36,438 nt of DNA, taken from positions 1 through 36,438 of the forward strand of contig JASEEV010000016.1 in the NCBI GenBank assembly GCA_030019435.1, written 5' to 3'. The notes beneath the pieces were generated by a model. That model did no database searches, was not told the DNA's origin, and saw nothing but the letters and a program-made list of their open reading frames with translations. Origin of the DNA: Methanocellales archaeon. Lineage in GTDB: Archaea > Halobacteriota > UBA148. Position 1 is the stretch's first letter. Every line of letters starts with the position of its first letter. Position numbers and translations under genes: made by a program. Below are positions 18,122-25,794 of this stretch, one piece after another.

Positions 18122-18221
18122 TTTTCCTCCCACCGTTCTTACTGGTCATATTTTAAAGTTAGAAGATTATTAAAATAGGGACTAAAAAAATTAGAACTCC
18201 AATCTTATATCTTCCTTTGTA

Positions 18222-18296
18222 TGCTCCGGTGGGGATTTGAACCCCAGTCTTGGGAGTGAGAGTCCCAAATGATTGGCCGGACTACACTACCGGAGC
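18222..18296 (-). tRNA. tRNA-Glu (anticodon CUC)
   Basis: The minus strand folds as a complete tRNA of 75 nt. The acceptor arms are GCTCCGG/CCGGAGC with discriminator A. The anticodon stem TGGGA/TCCCA closes the loop CTCTCAC, giving CUC. The T arm contains GGTTCAAATCC. CCA is not encoded. Confidence 0.95.
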
Positions 18297-18350
18297 AATC
18301 ACTTGCTTAATGACAATTAAACTTTCGAGCAGAAATAATTTTTCGATACA

Positions 18351-18360
18351 CCTATATATC
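18351..18360 (+). promoter_or_regulatory. TATA box of the MBL-fold gene
   Basis: CCTATATATC is centred about 31 bp before the chosen ATG at 18387, giving a leader of only a few nucleotides. It lies in the 90-bp gap between tRNA-Glu and the gene. Confidence 0.5.
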
Positions 18361-18386
18361 TTGAGCTATAACTCCTATTGAGAGGG

Positions 18387-19367
18387 ATGGGAGCCTTTTT
18401 GAAGAAACTGATCGACTTGGGAGTATTACCGATAAGAACGAGAAGTTCGAGAGGGTATAGACCACATCTATCGATCCTGTTTAGGTATGAGATGCAACAT
18501 GTATTTGGAATCGATACCACGCCCCACGAAGATTCCCACACCCTTTTGATCACGCATGCGCACTCGGATCATTACGGTCGCTCAGCAATGCTCTCCCCAA
18601 AGTCCATAGCATCTGAAAAAACCGCTAAAGCGCTTGAGATCATATATGGACGAAGATTTGTCGGAACGACCTTTAAGGTCGAAGATTGCGTGGATGTAGA
18701 CGGCGTTACGATTCGAACGCATCCGACTGGGCATACCATTGGCGCCACAGCTTTTTCTTGGGAAAATGAAGTTGGAACGCATATCCTAGCAACCGGAGAC
18801 GTCAAGGATGCATCTCATCTTCCAAGATGCGATGTTCTCATTACGGAAGCAAACTATGGGGATCCATATGATCCGCAATGTAGGTTTGCGGACGACTTGG
18901 GTGCTCTCAAGGATGCGATTAAGGAGAACGTTGCATTCGGTGCATATTCATTTGGCAAGGCACAAAGGGCGGTCAAACTACTTCGGAGCCTGGGGTATAG
19001 GGACGAGATCGAGATGGATCATAGATCACTGGAGTTGACCAGAGAATTGATGGAGCATGTGGAGCCGCTGGCTGATCTAGGCGAAAATGGCAAAATGAGC
19101 ATCGTTCCACCATGGGATTTACATCGCTTACCAAATCATCTGGATAAATTCGTCTTAACTGGACGGGATTGCTCACACCAACGAATCAAGATAAGCGATC
19201 ATCTCGATTTCAATGGCTTGATGAAGATGGTGCACGATTGTAACCCAGAGGTTACGATCATCTATCATCCTCCTGGAGACCGGCCAGCAAAACTCGCTCA
19301 ATACCTTAATGAGAATGGATTTACAGCTATTCCAATAGATGCAATCACGAATGTGATGATTCACTAG
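18387..19367 (+). CDS. Metallo-beta-lactamase-fold protein, mRNA 3'-end processing/exonuclease-like
   Basis: About 326 residues. The zinc-binding motif ITHAHSDHYG (HxHxDH) is near residue 50, followed by HPTGHTIGATAF and ATGDVKDASHLPRCDVLITEANYG, matching the MBL family related to Ysh1/CPSF-like and DNA-ligase-associated exonucleases (COG1236-like). The beta-CASP insert is short or divergent, so nuclease activity is likely but not certain. I start at ATG 18387 (MGAFLKKLIDLG) by the TATA spacing; an in-frame TTG at 18378 is the alternative. The 3' end overlaps the convergent DUF116 gene by 23 bp. Confidence 0.75.
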   Translation: MGAFLKKLIDLGVLPIRTRSSRGYRPHLSILFRYEMQHVFGIDTTPHEDSHTLLITHAHSDHYGRSAMLSPKSIASEKTAKALEIIYGRRFVGTTFKVEDCVDVDGVTIRTHPTGHTIGATAFSWENEVGTHILATGDVKDASHLPRCDVLITEANYGDPYDPQCRFADDLGALKDAIKENVAFGAYSFGKAQRAVKLLRSLGYRDEIEMDHRSLELTRELMEHVEPLADLGENGKMSIVPPWDLHRLPNHLDKFVLTGRDCSHQRIKISDHLDFNGLMKMVHDCNPEVTIIYHPPGDRPAKLAQYLNENGFTAIPIDAITNVMIH

Positions 19368-20019
19368 CAATTTTGTCTGCTTTTGTTGTACGATAAAAAA
19401 CGTCCCAATCTAAAGTAGTGGAAACACACCCATCCTTATCCAACGGAATGGCTACAGCTGGTACACCGAATCTATGACATAGGTCCAGTCCGCCTTTCAG
19501 TTCTGAAATGCAACCAACACCCAAGATTGCCCCTGGTTTATATTTTACTATCATTCGCTTGATGAAACTCGATCCCGGGACGACGAAAACCATGTAACCT
19601 AAATGCTCTAAAATTTTTTTCGTTCCCCCGATGTTACACTGACCGCAGTTGATGCATTGGATACCCTCGGGAGAGAGCTTTGCTGGGCAGTCCACTGAGC
19701 GAAGACACTGGGGCAAAAATATCGCCTTCTTGTCAAAAGGAAGGCTCTCAAATCTTTTCAACGAGATCTTGTTTCTTAACCGAATGACCACATTGTCTAC
19801 TATCGAATCATCAATCTCGAACAATCGGAAGAGTGCCTTGACCAATCCCTCCAAAACCAATGTGCCAGAGAGCACTACGTTTGGGAAAGGAAACTTACCA
19901 GTCCTGAATGAATATATCACAAAGATCGCGATGAATACGGTCATGACTACGATTATGAGGAAGAAATAGACGATGATCTGTCCGATCACTAAGTAAAATG
20001 ACTCGAACATGCATATCAT
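19345..20019 (-). CDS. DUF116 membrane-anchored Cys-rich protein
   Basis: About 224 residues from ATG 20019 (alternative 20010). The frame is open further upstream, but that sequence is only the antisense of sudB and was excluded. One or two hydrophobic helices lie at the N-terminus (YLVIGQIIVYFFLIIVVMTV). The soluble part has FLPQCLRS, CPAKL, INCGQCNIGGTK and GVGCISELKGG, conserved Cys motifs of DUF116 that suggest an Fe-S cluster. The function is unknown; homologues occur in methanogens and anaerobic bacteria. It is divergent from the SudBA oxidoreductase, so a redox role is possible. Confidence 0.8.
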   Translation of the reverse strand: MICMFESFYLVIGQIIVYFFLIIVVMTVFIAIFVIYSFRTGKFPFPNVVLSGTLVLEGLVKALFRLFEIDDSIVDNVVIRLRNKISLKRFESLPFDKKAIFLPQCLRSVDCPAKLSPEGIQCINCGQCNIGGTKKILEHLGYMVFVVPGSSFIKRMIVKYKPGAILGVGCISELKGGLDLCHRFGVPAVAIPLDKDGCVSTTLDWDVFYRTTKADKIASESSHS

Positions 20020-20086
20020 TATAAGCAAACCATAACTTAAAATACCACTGCTTGGATAGGTCTTTGCACGAACAGGGGGGAAGTGA

Positions 20087-20905
20087 ATACATAAGATCGT
20101 TACCAAAAAAGAGCTAGCTCCCACCATTAAATTATTTGAGGTTGTCGCTCCACTGGTTGCCAAGAAAGCTAAGCCAGGACAATTTATAATCTTGCGAATA
20201 GACGAAAAAGGAGAGAGGATACCATTGACCATTGCTGATTTTGATGCCCAAAAAGGGACGGTAACCATCATATTTCAAGAAGTTGGCAAGACCACCAAAC
20301 AATTGGGGTGTCTAAGCGAGGGGGACTATATCTCAGATTTTATAGGCCCGTTGGGAAATCCAACTGAGATCAAGAGATATGGGAGAGTTGTCTGTATTGG
20401 TGGGGGAGTTGGCGTAGCGCCCATCTATCTTAAGGTTAGGGCATTACGAGAAGCGGGAAACGAGGTCATATCCATCATCGGAGCCAGAACCAAGGAATTG
20501 TTGATCTTAGAGGAAGAATTGCAAGAAATAAGCGATGAATTTTACATCACGACGGATGACGGCTCCAAAGGACATCACGGTTTCGTCACCGATGTCTTAC
20601 AAAAGCTAATAGATGAGCGAAAAAACATCGATCTGGTGGCAACTGCTGGACCGGCCATAATGATGAAGGTAGTAGCCAATGTAACTAGAAAACACAACAT
20701 AAGGACTATAGCGAGCCTAAACCCAATTATGGTGGATGGGACGGGGATGTGCGGTTCTTGTAGGGTGAGGGTTGACGGCAAGACGAAATTTACCTGTGTA
20801 GATGGACCAGAATTTGACGCCCATAAGGTTGACTTTGATCATTTGATGACCAGACTGCAAAGGTATCTAAAAGAGGAAAAGTTGGCATTGGAGAGGTGGG
20901 GGTAA
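20087..20905 (+). CDS. sudB: Ferredoxin:NADP(+) oxidoreductase / sulfide dehydrogenase beta subunit (SudB/NfnA type), probable AUA start
   Basis: 272 residues when started at ATA 20087. Homology to archaeal SudB begins at once: (Met)HKIVTKKELAP, then AKPGQFIILRIDEKGERIPL. The upstream in-frame codon is a stop (TGA 20084), and no ATG, GTG or TTG lies before LRIDEK; starting there (TTG 20192) would delete 35 conserved residues of the FAD domain. GGGGGG at 20075-20080 is well placed as a ribosome site for 20087. It has an FAD domain (ERIPLTIAD), an NAD(P)-binding domain (VCIGGGVGVAPIYLK), and a C-terminal [2Fe-2S] motif MCGSCRVRV...C. With SudA it transfers electrons between ferredoxin and NAD(P), possibly by bifurcation. 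The gene ends 2 bp before sudA. Confidence 0.85.
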   Translation: MHKIVTKKELAPTIKLFEVVAPLVAKKAKPGQFIILRIDEKGERIPLTIADFDAQKGTVTIIFQEVGKTTKQLGCLSEGDYISDFIGPLGNPTEIKRYGRVVCIGGGVGVAPIYLKVRALREAGNEVISIIGARTKELLILEEELQEISDEFYITTDDGSKGHHGFVTDVLQKLIDERKNIDLVATAGPAIMMKVVANVTRKHNIRTIASLNPIMVDGTGMCGSCRVRVDGKTKFTCVDGPEFDAHKVDFDHLMTRLQRYLKEEKLALERWG

Positions 20906-20907
20906 AG

Positions 20908-22278
20908 ATGGCGCTGAGACAACCAATGCCAGAACAAGATCCCAAGAAGAGAATTCACAATTTTGATGAGGTGGCTCTGGGTTACAGCGCTGAGCAAGCT
21001 GTCTCTGAAGCGGAAAGATGTTTGCAGTGCGCTGAGCCAGGATGCGAGCAAGGATGCCCCGTGGAAGTGGACATACCTGAATTTATCGAGCGTATCAAAG
21101 AGGGCAATTTTGGTGATGCCATTAAGGTAGTGAGAAAGAAAAACCATCTGCCAGCGATTTGTGGACGCGTTTGCCCGTACGAGGATCAATGTGAGAAGTT
21201 CTGCGTGCTAGGTAAGAAAGAGGAGCCAGTGGCCATTGGGAGACTTGAAAGGTTCGTTGCTGACTACGAGCGGCGAAAGGGGTTTAAAATTCCAAGTAAG
21301 CCAGAGGCGACTGGCAAAAAAGTGGCAGTTGTAGGCTCCGGTCCAGCAGGAGTGACCGTTTCTGCGGAGTTAGCCAAGCTTGGGCATGAGGTGATCGTAT
21401 TTGAGGCTCTTCATGCTCCTGGCGGAGTGCTCATGTATGGGATCCCAGAATTTAGGTTGCCGAAGGAAATAGTGGAGGCGGAGATCAGTTACATCAAAAA
21501 ATTGGGAGTTTCCATTAAAACTGGCATAGTTATAGGAAAAACGATCAGCGTCGATGAGCTTCTAGAAGAATTCGACGCGGCATTCATAGGAACGGGCGCG
21601 GGCTTACCGCGCTGGATGAACATACCTGGCGAGGACCTATGCGGAGTTTACTCCGCAAACGAGTTTTTAACCAGAATTAATTTAATGAGAGCATATTTGT
21701 TCCCAGAGTACGACACGCCCGTCAGAAAAGGAAAGAAAGTGGCAGTGATCGGAGGGGGCAATGTAGCCATGGACTCCGCTAGAGCAGCGCTACGACTGGG
21801 TGCAAAAGATGTGTTCATCGTGTACAGAAGATCGGAAAAGGAGATGCCCGCTAGGCAGGAGGAAATAGAGCACGCCAAGGAGGAAGGAGTCAAGCTCAAG
21901 TTGCTCACTCTCCCGACGAAAATCTTGGGCGACGAGAAAGGTTGGGTGGAAAAAATGGAATGTGTTCGGATGGAGCTGGGAGAGCCGGATGAATCCGGGC
22001 GCAGAATACCCATTGCAATAAAAAATTCTGAGTTCACGATGAACGTTGATACTGTGATAATAGCCATCGGACAAAGTCCAAATCCCCTGATATCAAGAAT
22101 GACTGAAGAGTTGCAAGTCGCTGAGCAAGGCACCATCGTGGTCGATGGAAATAGCATGACGTCCAAAGAAGGGGTATTTGCTGGCGGGGATATAGTTTCT
22201 GGTGCGGCTACGGTGATCGAGTCCATGGGGGCGGGAAAGAGAGCTGCTAGAGCGATTCACGAGTATATCTCGCGATGA
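20908..22278 (+). CDS. sudA: Ferredoxin:NADP(+) oxidoreductase / sulfide dehydrogenase alpha subunit (SudA/NfnB, GltD-like)
   Basis: About 456 residues from ATG 20908, preceded by GGTGGGGG. The N-terminal Fe-S domain has CLQCAEPGCEQGCPVEVDIPEF and ICGRVCPYEDQCEKFC, as in the glutamate synthase small-subunit family. FAD binding is at VVGSGPAGVTVSAELAKLG and NADP binding at VIGGGNVAMDSARAALRLGA. The C-terminal GGDIVSGAATVIESMGAGK completes the FAD site. It pairs with the preceding subunit. GltD of glutamate synthase is similar, but the neighbour points to Sud/Nfn and no gltB is present. The stop overlaps the next ATG as ATGA. Confidence 0.93.
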   Translation: MALRQPMPEQDPKKRIHNFDEVALGYSAEQAVSEAERCLQCAEPGCEQGCPVEVDIPEFIERIKEGNFGDAIKVVRKKNHLPAICGRVCPYEDQCEKFCVLGKKEEPVAIGRLERFVADYERRKGFKIPSKPEATGKKVAVVGSGPAGVTVSAELAKLGHEVIVFEALHAPGGVLMYGIPEFRLPKEIVEAEISYIKKLGVSIKTGIVIGKTISVDELLEEFDAAFIGTGAGLPRWMNIPGEDLCGVYSANEFLTRINLMRAYLFPEYDTPVRKGKKVAVIGGGNVAMDSARAALRLGAKDVFIVYRRSEKEMPARQEEIEHAKEEGVKLKLLTLPTKILGDEKGWVEKMECVRMELGEPDESGRRIPIAIKNSEFTMNVDTVIIAIGQSPNPLISRMTEELQVAEQGTIVVDGNSMTSKEGVFAGGDIVSGAATVIESMGAGKRAARAIHEYISR

Positions 22279-22880
22279 TGGATATTTACAACAAACTTCT
22301 GGAGTTATTAGGCGAACAAAAATGGTGGCCTGCGAAAACTCCTTTTGAGGTCGTGGTTGGCGCCGTGCTAACACAGCGGACGAAATGGGAGAATGTAGCA
22401 AAGGCAATTCGTGAACTTGAAAAGAACGATTTGCTGGAGCCCAAGATGCTATCTAAAGTAGAGAGAAGCAAATTGGAATCGCTGATTAAGGGCACTGGAT
22501 TCTACAAGCAAAAGGCTGAGCGACTCCAAATTGTTTCACGATATTTTGCTGAAAACGACATGAGGTCGCTCTCTGAGAAGCCCATTGAGGCTTTACGGAG
22601 GGAGTTGCTCTCACTAAAGGGCATCGGAAAGGAGACAGCAGACAGCATCATTCTCTATGCATTGAACAAGCCGAAATTTGTTGTGGATGCATACACCGTT
22701 CGCATTTGCAAGTGCTTAGGCATATCTGGAGAATATGATCAATTGCAGGAACGGTTTGAAAACGAGTTGCCTCTAAACGTAATGCTCTTCAAAGAGCTCC
22801 ATGCTCTGATGGTCAAATATGGAAAAGAATTTTGTAATCAGAACAGATGTGATGAATGTGTCCTTGACGTCAAAAAGTAA
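22275..22880 (+). CDS. HhH-GPD DNA glycosylase, endonuclease III superfamily (MagIII-like)
   Basis: 201 residues. The HhH motif LKGIGKETADSI (about 114-125) and the catalytic Asp in FVVDAYTVRI (Asp139) are present, so it should remove damaged bases. The lysine that makes endonuclease III an AP lyase is replaced by Glu120, the pattern of monofunctional glycosylases such as MagIII 3-methyladenine glycosylase. The C-terminus has only three Cys (C187, C192, C195) where endonuclease III has four for its [4Fe-4S] cluster. The preferred substrate is unknown. The ATG at 22275 overlaps the sudA stop (a second ATG lies at 22278), so it is probably cotranscribed with sudBA although functionally unrelated. 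Confidence 0.85.
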   Translation: MMDIYNKLLELLGEQKWWPAKTPFEVVVGAVLTQRTKWENVAKAIRELEKNDLLEPKMLSKVERSKLESLIKGTGFYKQKAERLQIVSRYFAENDMRSLSEKPIEALRRELLSLKGIGKETADSIILYALNKPKFVVDAYTVRICKCLGISGEYDQLQERFENELPLNVMLFKELHALMVKYGKEFCNQNRCDECVLDVKK

Positions 22881-22890
22881 TTTCAAAATT

Positions 22891-23406
22891 TTATTCTTCA
22901 ATCCTTTCCAACAGTTCCATGAACTCCAAATATCGCTCGTGTCCAATCCTCCAGCCCTTTTTAACCATTTCATCTACTTTGTTTTTTGCCTCTTTCCTGC
23001 TCAATTTTCCTTTTTTAACCATTGAGAAAATAAGGTAGAAGGTCCCATGAGTTTTAATACCAAGAATGTCTCCGACCTCTCTTGCTATACTCTCATCAAA
23101 GATGGCGATGGCGCCCTTAGCACTTGCCAATGCTAAGACGTCAATTTCTCCAGGGTGCAGCTCTGCGCTTAATCCTTCAAACTTTCTTTTGAACTCGTTG
23201 CCCGCATCTACAACACTTAGGATTTTATCCTTGACCAATTCATCTACGACAAATGCGTCAGCATCTCCCCTTTTCTTTCCTTCTGTAACCATTTCTTCGA
23301 AAACAGTTTTTGGAATCAGTATCTCTCCAGAAAGTTCCCTAAAAATCCAAGAAAGACCGACTTTACTCAGATAGATCAATGGAGTGGAATCAAAAACCAA
23401 GATCAT
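22891..23406 (-). CDS. PIN-domain toxin-like protein (DUF3368 type)
   Basis: 171 residues. PIN-type acidic positions: MILVFDSTPLIYLSKVG (Asp6), Glu in PKTVFEEMVTEG, HPGEIDVLALA and AIFDESIARE. The pattern is that of DUF3368, PIN-like proteins usually paired with UPF0175. It is a probable RNase toxin. Its ATG 23406 overlaps the antitoxin stop (ATGA). It is convergent with the glycosylase gene, 10 bp apart. Confidence 0.85.
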   Translation of the reverse strand: MILVFDSTPLIYLSKVGLSWIFRELSGEILIPKTVFEEMVTEGKKRGDADAFVVDELVKDKILSVVDAGNEFKRKFEGLSAELHPGEIDVLALASAKGAIAIFDESIAREVGDILGIKTHGTFYLIFSMVKKGKLSRKEAKNKVDEMVKKGWRIGHERYLEFMELLERIEE

Positions 23407-23702
23407 GTCGTTGCTGCCTCAAAATCCTTTTTTAGATCTTCAGAGGAGATATGCAGTAATATGTTTCTTTCTTTAATCAACTCAAGCATCTCTCTGACAG
23501 AGATTTCAGCGATTTCAGCAGCTTTACCGACGGAAATTTTGTTCTTGGTGAACAGGTCAAGAGCATGTTCCTTTAGTTTCTCTTGTATGCCGATATCGAG
23601 CAGTTCCCTCACCAAGGATGATCTTTCCATGTGTCTGATCTTGGCTAAGTTCTCTAACTTTTTTGTCATCTCTTTTGTTGGTCTAATCGATATTACTTCC
23701 AT
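23403..23702 (-). CDS. UPF0175 antitoxin-like DNA-binding protein
   Basis: About 99 residues from ATG 23702. The N-terminus is ribbon-helix-helix-like (ISIRPTKEMTKKLENLAKI ... SSLVRELLDIGI). The second half, ALDLFTKNKISVGKAAEIAEISVREMLELIKERNI, is the UPF0175 helix-turn-helix signature. It is partnered with the PIN gene in the standard antitoxin-toxin order. The frame is open 24 codons further upstream, but that region holds the promoter, so I excluded it. Autoregulation through the GTATAC pair directly upstream is likely. Confidence 0.82.
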   Translation of the reverse strand: MEVISIRPTKEMTKKLENLAKIRHMERSSLVRELLDIGIQEKLKEHALDLFTKNKISVGKAAEIAEISVREMLELIKERNILLHISSEDLKKDFEAATT

Positions 23703-23731
23703 GTATACAAACTCGTTTTTAGTATACTTAA
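23703..23731 (-). promoter_or_regulatory. Promoter and candidate operator of the UPF0175/PIN pair
   Basis: Two self-complementary GTATAC hexamers (23703-23708 and 23722-23727) are 19 bp apart. The distal one overlaps the TATA-like TTTAAGTATAC. The proximal one abuts the ATG, so the transcript would be leaderless. The arrangement suits binding of two antitoxin dimers. Confidence 0.45.
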
Positions 23732-23794
23732 AACTTTTGGTGTTGACCAAAAAAACATAATGGATGGAGAGCATATCTAGACAGGCGAGAAAAT

Positions 23795-24760
23795 ATGGTG
23801 AACAAAAATCAGTTCGTCAAGGATCTGAGAGTTGGAGACAACGTGGATAGCGTCTTCGCGGTCAAGTACAAAAAGCCGCCAAAGGAGTATACATCTGGGT
23901 TTTGGTTTGAGTTCAGGGTTAGTGACAAGAGTGGTGAGATCACGGCAAAATACTGGGGAGATAGAGATGAGGAGAGAGTAAAGGAAATCTATGAAGGATT
24001 CCACACGAACGATGTCATCCATATGACTGGCAGGGTGAGTGAATTCAGGGACAAACTAGAGATAGCACTAGACACGACGAGCGTCATAAGGAGATGTGCA
24101 CCATCTGAGTATGATATGGGTGATTTTGTAGCGAAAACGAGCAAAGACATAGATCAGATGATGCGGGAACTTCTGGAAATCGCCGATTTTGTGAAGAATT
24201 CCCACCTAAGGTCCCTTCTCCGTTCCTTTTTCGATGATAAGGAATTCGTCGAGAAATTCAAGAGTTGTCCTGGATCAATGCATCGTCATCAGAACTACAT
24301 CGGTGGGTTGCTCGAACACACGCTGAACGTGGTCAAACTCTGTAACACAATGTATATACTTCACCCCTCATTGGACAGGGACTTGCTTTTGACGGGCGCA
24401 ATGCTCCATGACATAGGGAAGGTGGGGGAGTATGTCGTAACGACAAGCATAGATGTATCCGAGGAGGGAATGCTGAGGGGCCATCTGATCATAGGGGAGC
24501 AGATGGTGTTGGACAGGATAGGAAGGCTTGCGAATTTCCCTGAGACCCTCAGAATGAAGTTGGCGCACATCATCCTAAGCCATCATGGATATAATGAATA
24601 CGGATCGCCAAAGAAACCGCAATTTCCAGAAGCTCTGGCAATCTACTATGCAGATGAATGTGATGCGAAGGTAGATTATTGCCTCCGTCTTAAGAAGGAG
24701 GCGGAGACAGAAGATCCATGGATATATACCAAGGATTTTGAACACATCTATCTTCGCTGA
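23795..24760 (+). CDS. OB-fold plus HD-domain nuclease (YhaM-like 3'-5' exoribonuclease)
   Basis: 321 residues, nearly the length of Bacillus YhaM. The N-terminal OB fold (about 5-105: VDSVFAVKYKKPPKEYTSGFWFEFRVSDKSGEI ... in outline) should bind nucleic acid. The HD domain follows (about 155-300), with GGLLEHTLNVVKLC, LTGAMLHDIGKVGEY (the HD pair) and AHIILSHHGYNEYG as metal ligands. In YhaM this combination degrades single-stranded RNA or DNA 3' to 5'. The next gene starts 10 bp later, so it may share a transcript with the methyltransferase and the LOG-like gene. Confidence 0.82.
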   Translation: MVNKNQFVKDLRVGDNVDSVFAVKYKKPPKEYTSGFWFEFRVSDKSGEITAKYWGDRDEERVKEIYEGFHTNDVIHMTGRVSEFRDKLEIALDTTSVIRRCAPSEYDMGDFVAKTSKDIDQMMRELLEIADFVKNSHLRSLLRSFFDDKEFVEKFKSCPGSMHRHQNYIGGLLEHTLNVVKLCNTMYILHPSLDRDLLLTGAMLHDIGKVGEYVVTTSIDVSEEGMLRGHLIIGEQMVLDRIGRLANFPETLRMKLAHIILSHHGYNEYGSPKKPQFPEALAIYYADECDAKVDYCLRLKKEAETEDPWIYTKDFEHIYLR

Positions 24761-24770
24761 CGGAGGCAGA

Positions 24771-25793
24771 ATGGAGCGTATCGTATCTGATGACATAGGA
24801 AGCTTTCCACTTCCCAAAGGGGTGACAAGACAAGACATAGAGAGGATGATAGCCAACGATCCAGACCAGTATGAGCGATTGGTGCAAGAGGTCATGCGAA
24901 TGAAAATGCTATCTGGAGTGGACGTGCTCACCTATCCACAACTACAAGACATGATCTCTCAGTTTCTGGGTCCCATAACAGATCCAAAGAACTGGGGCGA
25001 TGAGCCTCTGGTGATTAAAGAGAGCAAAGCGAGGATTCATGAGCTTAGTGCTATAGAGCGTGTTGCAAAGGAATATCATGATTCATCGGGTGAAGCGTTG
25101 AGGATAAGGGTCTGCATCACAGGTCCAATCGAGCTACACATCAGGGGCTATGGGCATGTAATCCATGCTGACGTGTTGGGGAGTTTGACAAAAAGTTTGT
25201 CCAAGTTCGTGAAAAATGGGATTCTGAGGAAAAAACATCTTGAAACACGGGCGATATGTATCGATGAGCCGAGTCTCGGAGTTGACCCCCAATTGATCAT
25301 AGAGGAGGATGAATTGCTGATGGCACTAGAGCACGTGTCCAATCCAGCGAAAGGACTGGACATGCAAATCCATCTTCACTCTCCATTGGAGGCTGAAAAA
25401 ATCTACGAAGTGGAGGGCATAAACATCATTGGCGTGGAGTCTGCATCCACACCAAGCAATCTGGATGTGATATCAAAAGGCGATCTGGACAAATATGATA
25501 AGTTTTTGCGTGTTGGCATTGCTAGAACGGACATCGATGCTATGGCAGCTGAATATAGGGATGCGACTGGAATTGATATATGGAGAGATGAGCGTAAAGC
25601 GTGCCAGATGATCGACGAAATTGAAAGTCCAAAGATCATAACGAGGAGGCTCGAAAACGCATCTAAGAAATTTGGGAACAGGATAAAATATGCTGGTCCA
25701 GATTGTGGCCTGGGCGGATTAATGCATCAAGAGCTCGCGCTAAAATTACTCAAAAACGTCGCCATGGGAATCTCACGATTCAGCGGTGTGTGA
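24771..25793 (+). CDS. MetE-like methyltransferase (core-MetE family, COG0620)
   Basis: 340 residues, corresponding to the C-terminal catalytic half of MetE. Start ATG 24771 has a perfect GGAGG 5 bp upstream. Family features are DDIGSFPLPKG, IDEPSLG and GPDCGLGGL. Of the zinc ligands of MetE, the first His (His201), Glu223 (GVES) and Cys312 (PDCGL) can be placed. The first cysteine of the HxC motif is replaced by His (HLHS, 201-204). Archaeal short MetE proteins take methyl groups from methylcobamide or a corrinoid protein to make methionine; that role or another thiol methylation is likely here. The nearby metVF cluster could supply methyl groups. Confidence 0.75.
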   Translation: MERIVSDDIGSFPLPKGVTRQDIERMIANDPDQYERLVQEVMRMKMLSGVDVLTYPQLQDMISQFLGPITDPKNWGDEPLVIKESKARIHELSAIERVAKEYHDSSGEALRIRVCITGPIELHIRGYGHVIHADVLGSLTKSLSKFVKNGILRKKHLETRAICIDEPSLGVDPQLIIEEDELLMALEHVSNPAKGLDMQIHLHSPLEAEKIYEVEGINIIGVESASTPSNLDVISKGDLDKYDKFLRVGIARTDIDAMAAEYRDATGIDIWRDERKACQMIDEIESPKIITRRLENASKKFGNRIKYAGPDCGLGGLMHQELALKLLKNVAMGISRFSGV

Positions 25794-25794
25794 T

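Noticed and set aside
20020-20271. N-terminal extension of the DUF116 frame
   Set aside because: It is the antisense of conserved sudB coding sequence and crosses the divergent promoter; DUF116 homology starts at about 20019.
20908-22278. Glutamate synthase small subunit (GltD)
   Set aside because: The adjoining SudB/NfnA-type subunit and lack of a GltB gene favour ferredoxin:NADP oxidoreductase.
23703-23774. N-terminal extension of the UPF0175 antitoxin
   Set aside because: The region contains the TATA box and GTATAC repeats; the family starts at ATG 23702.
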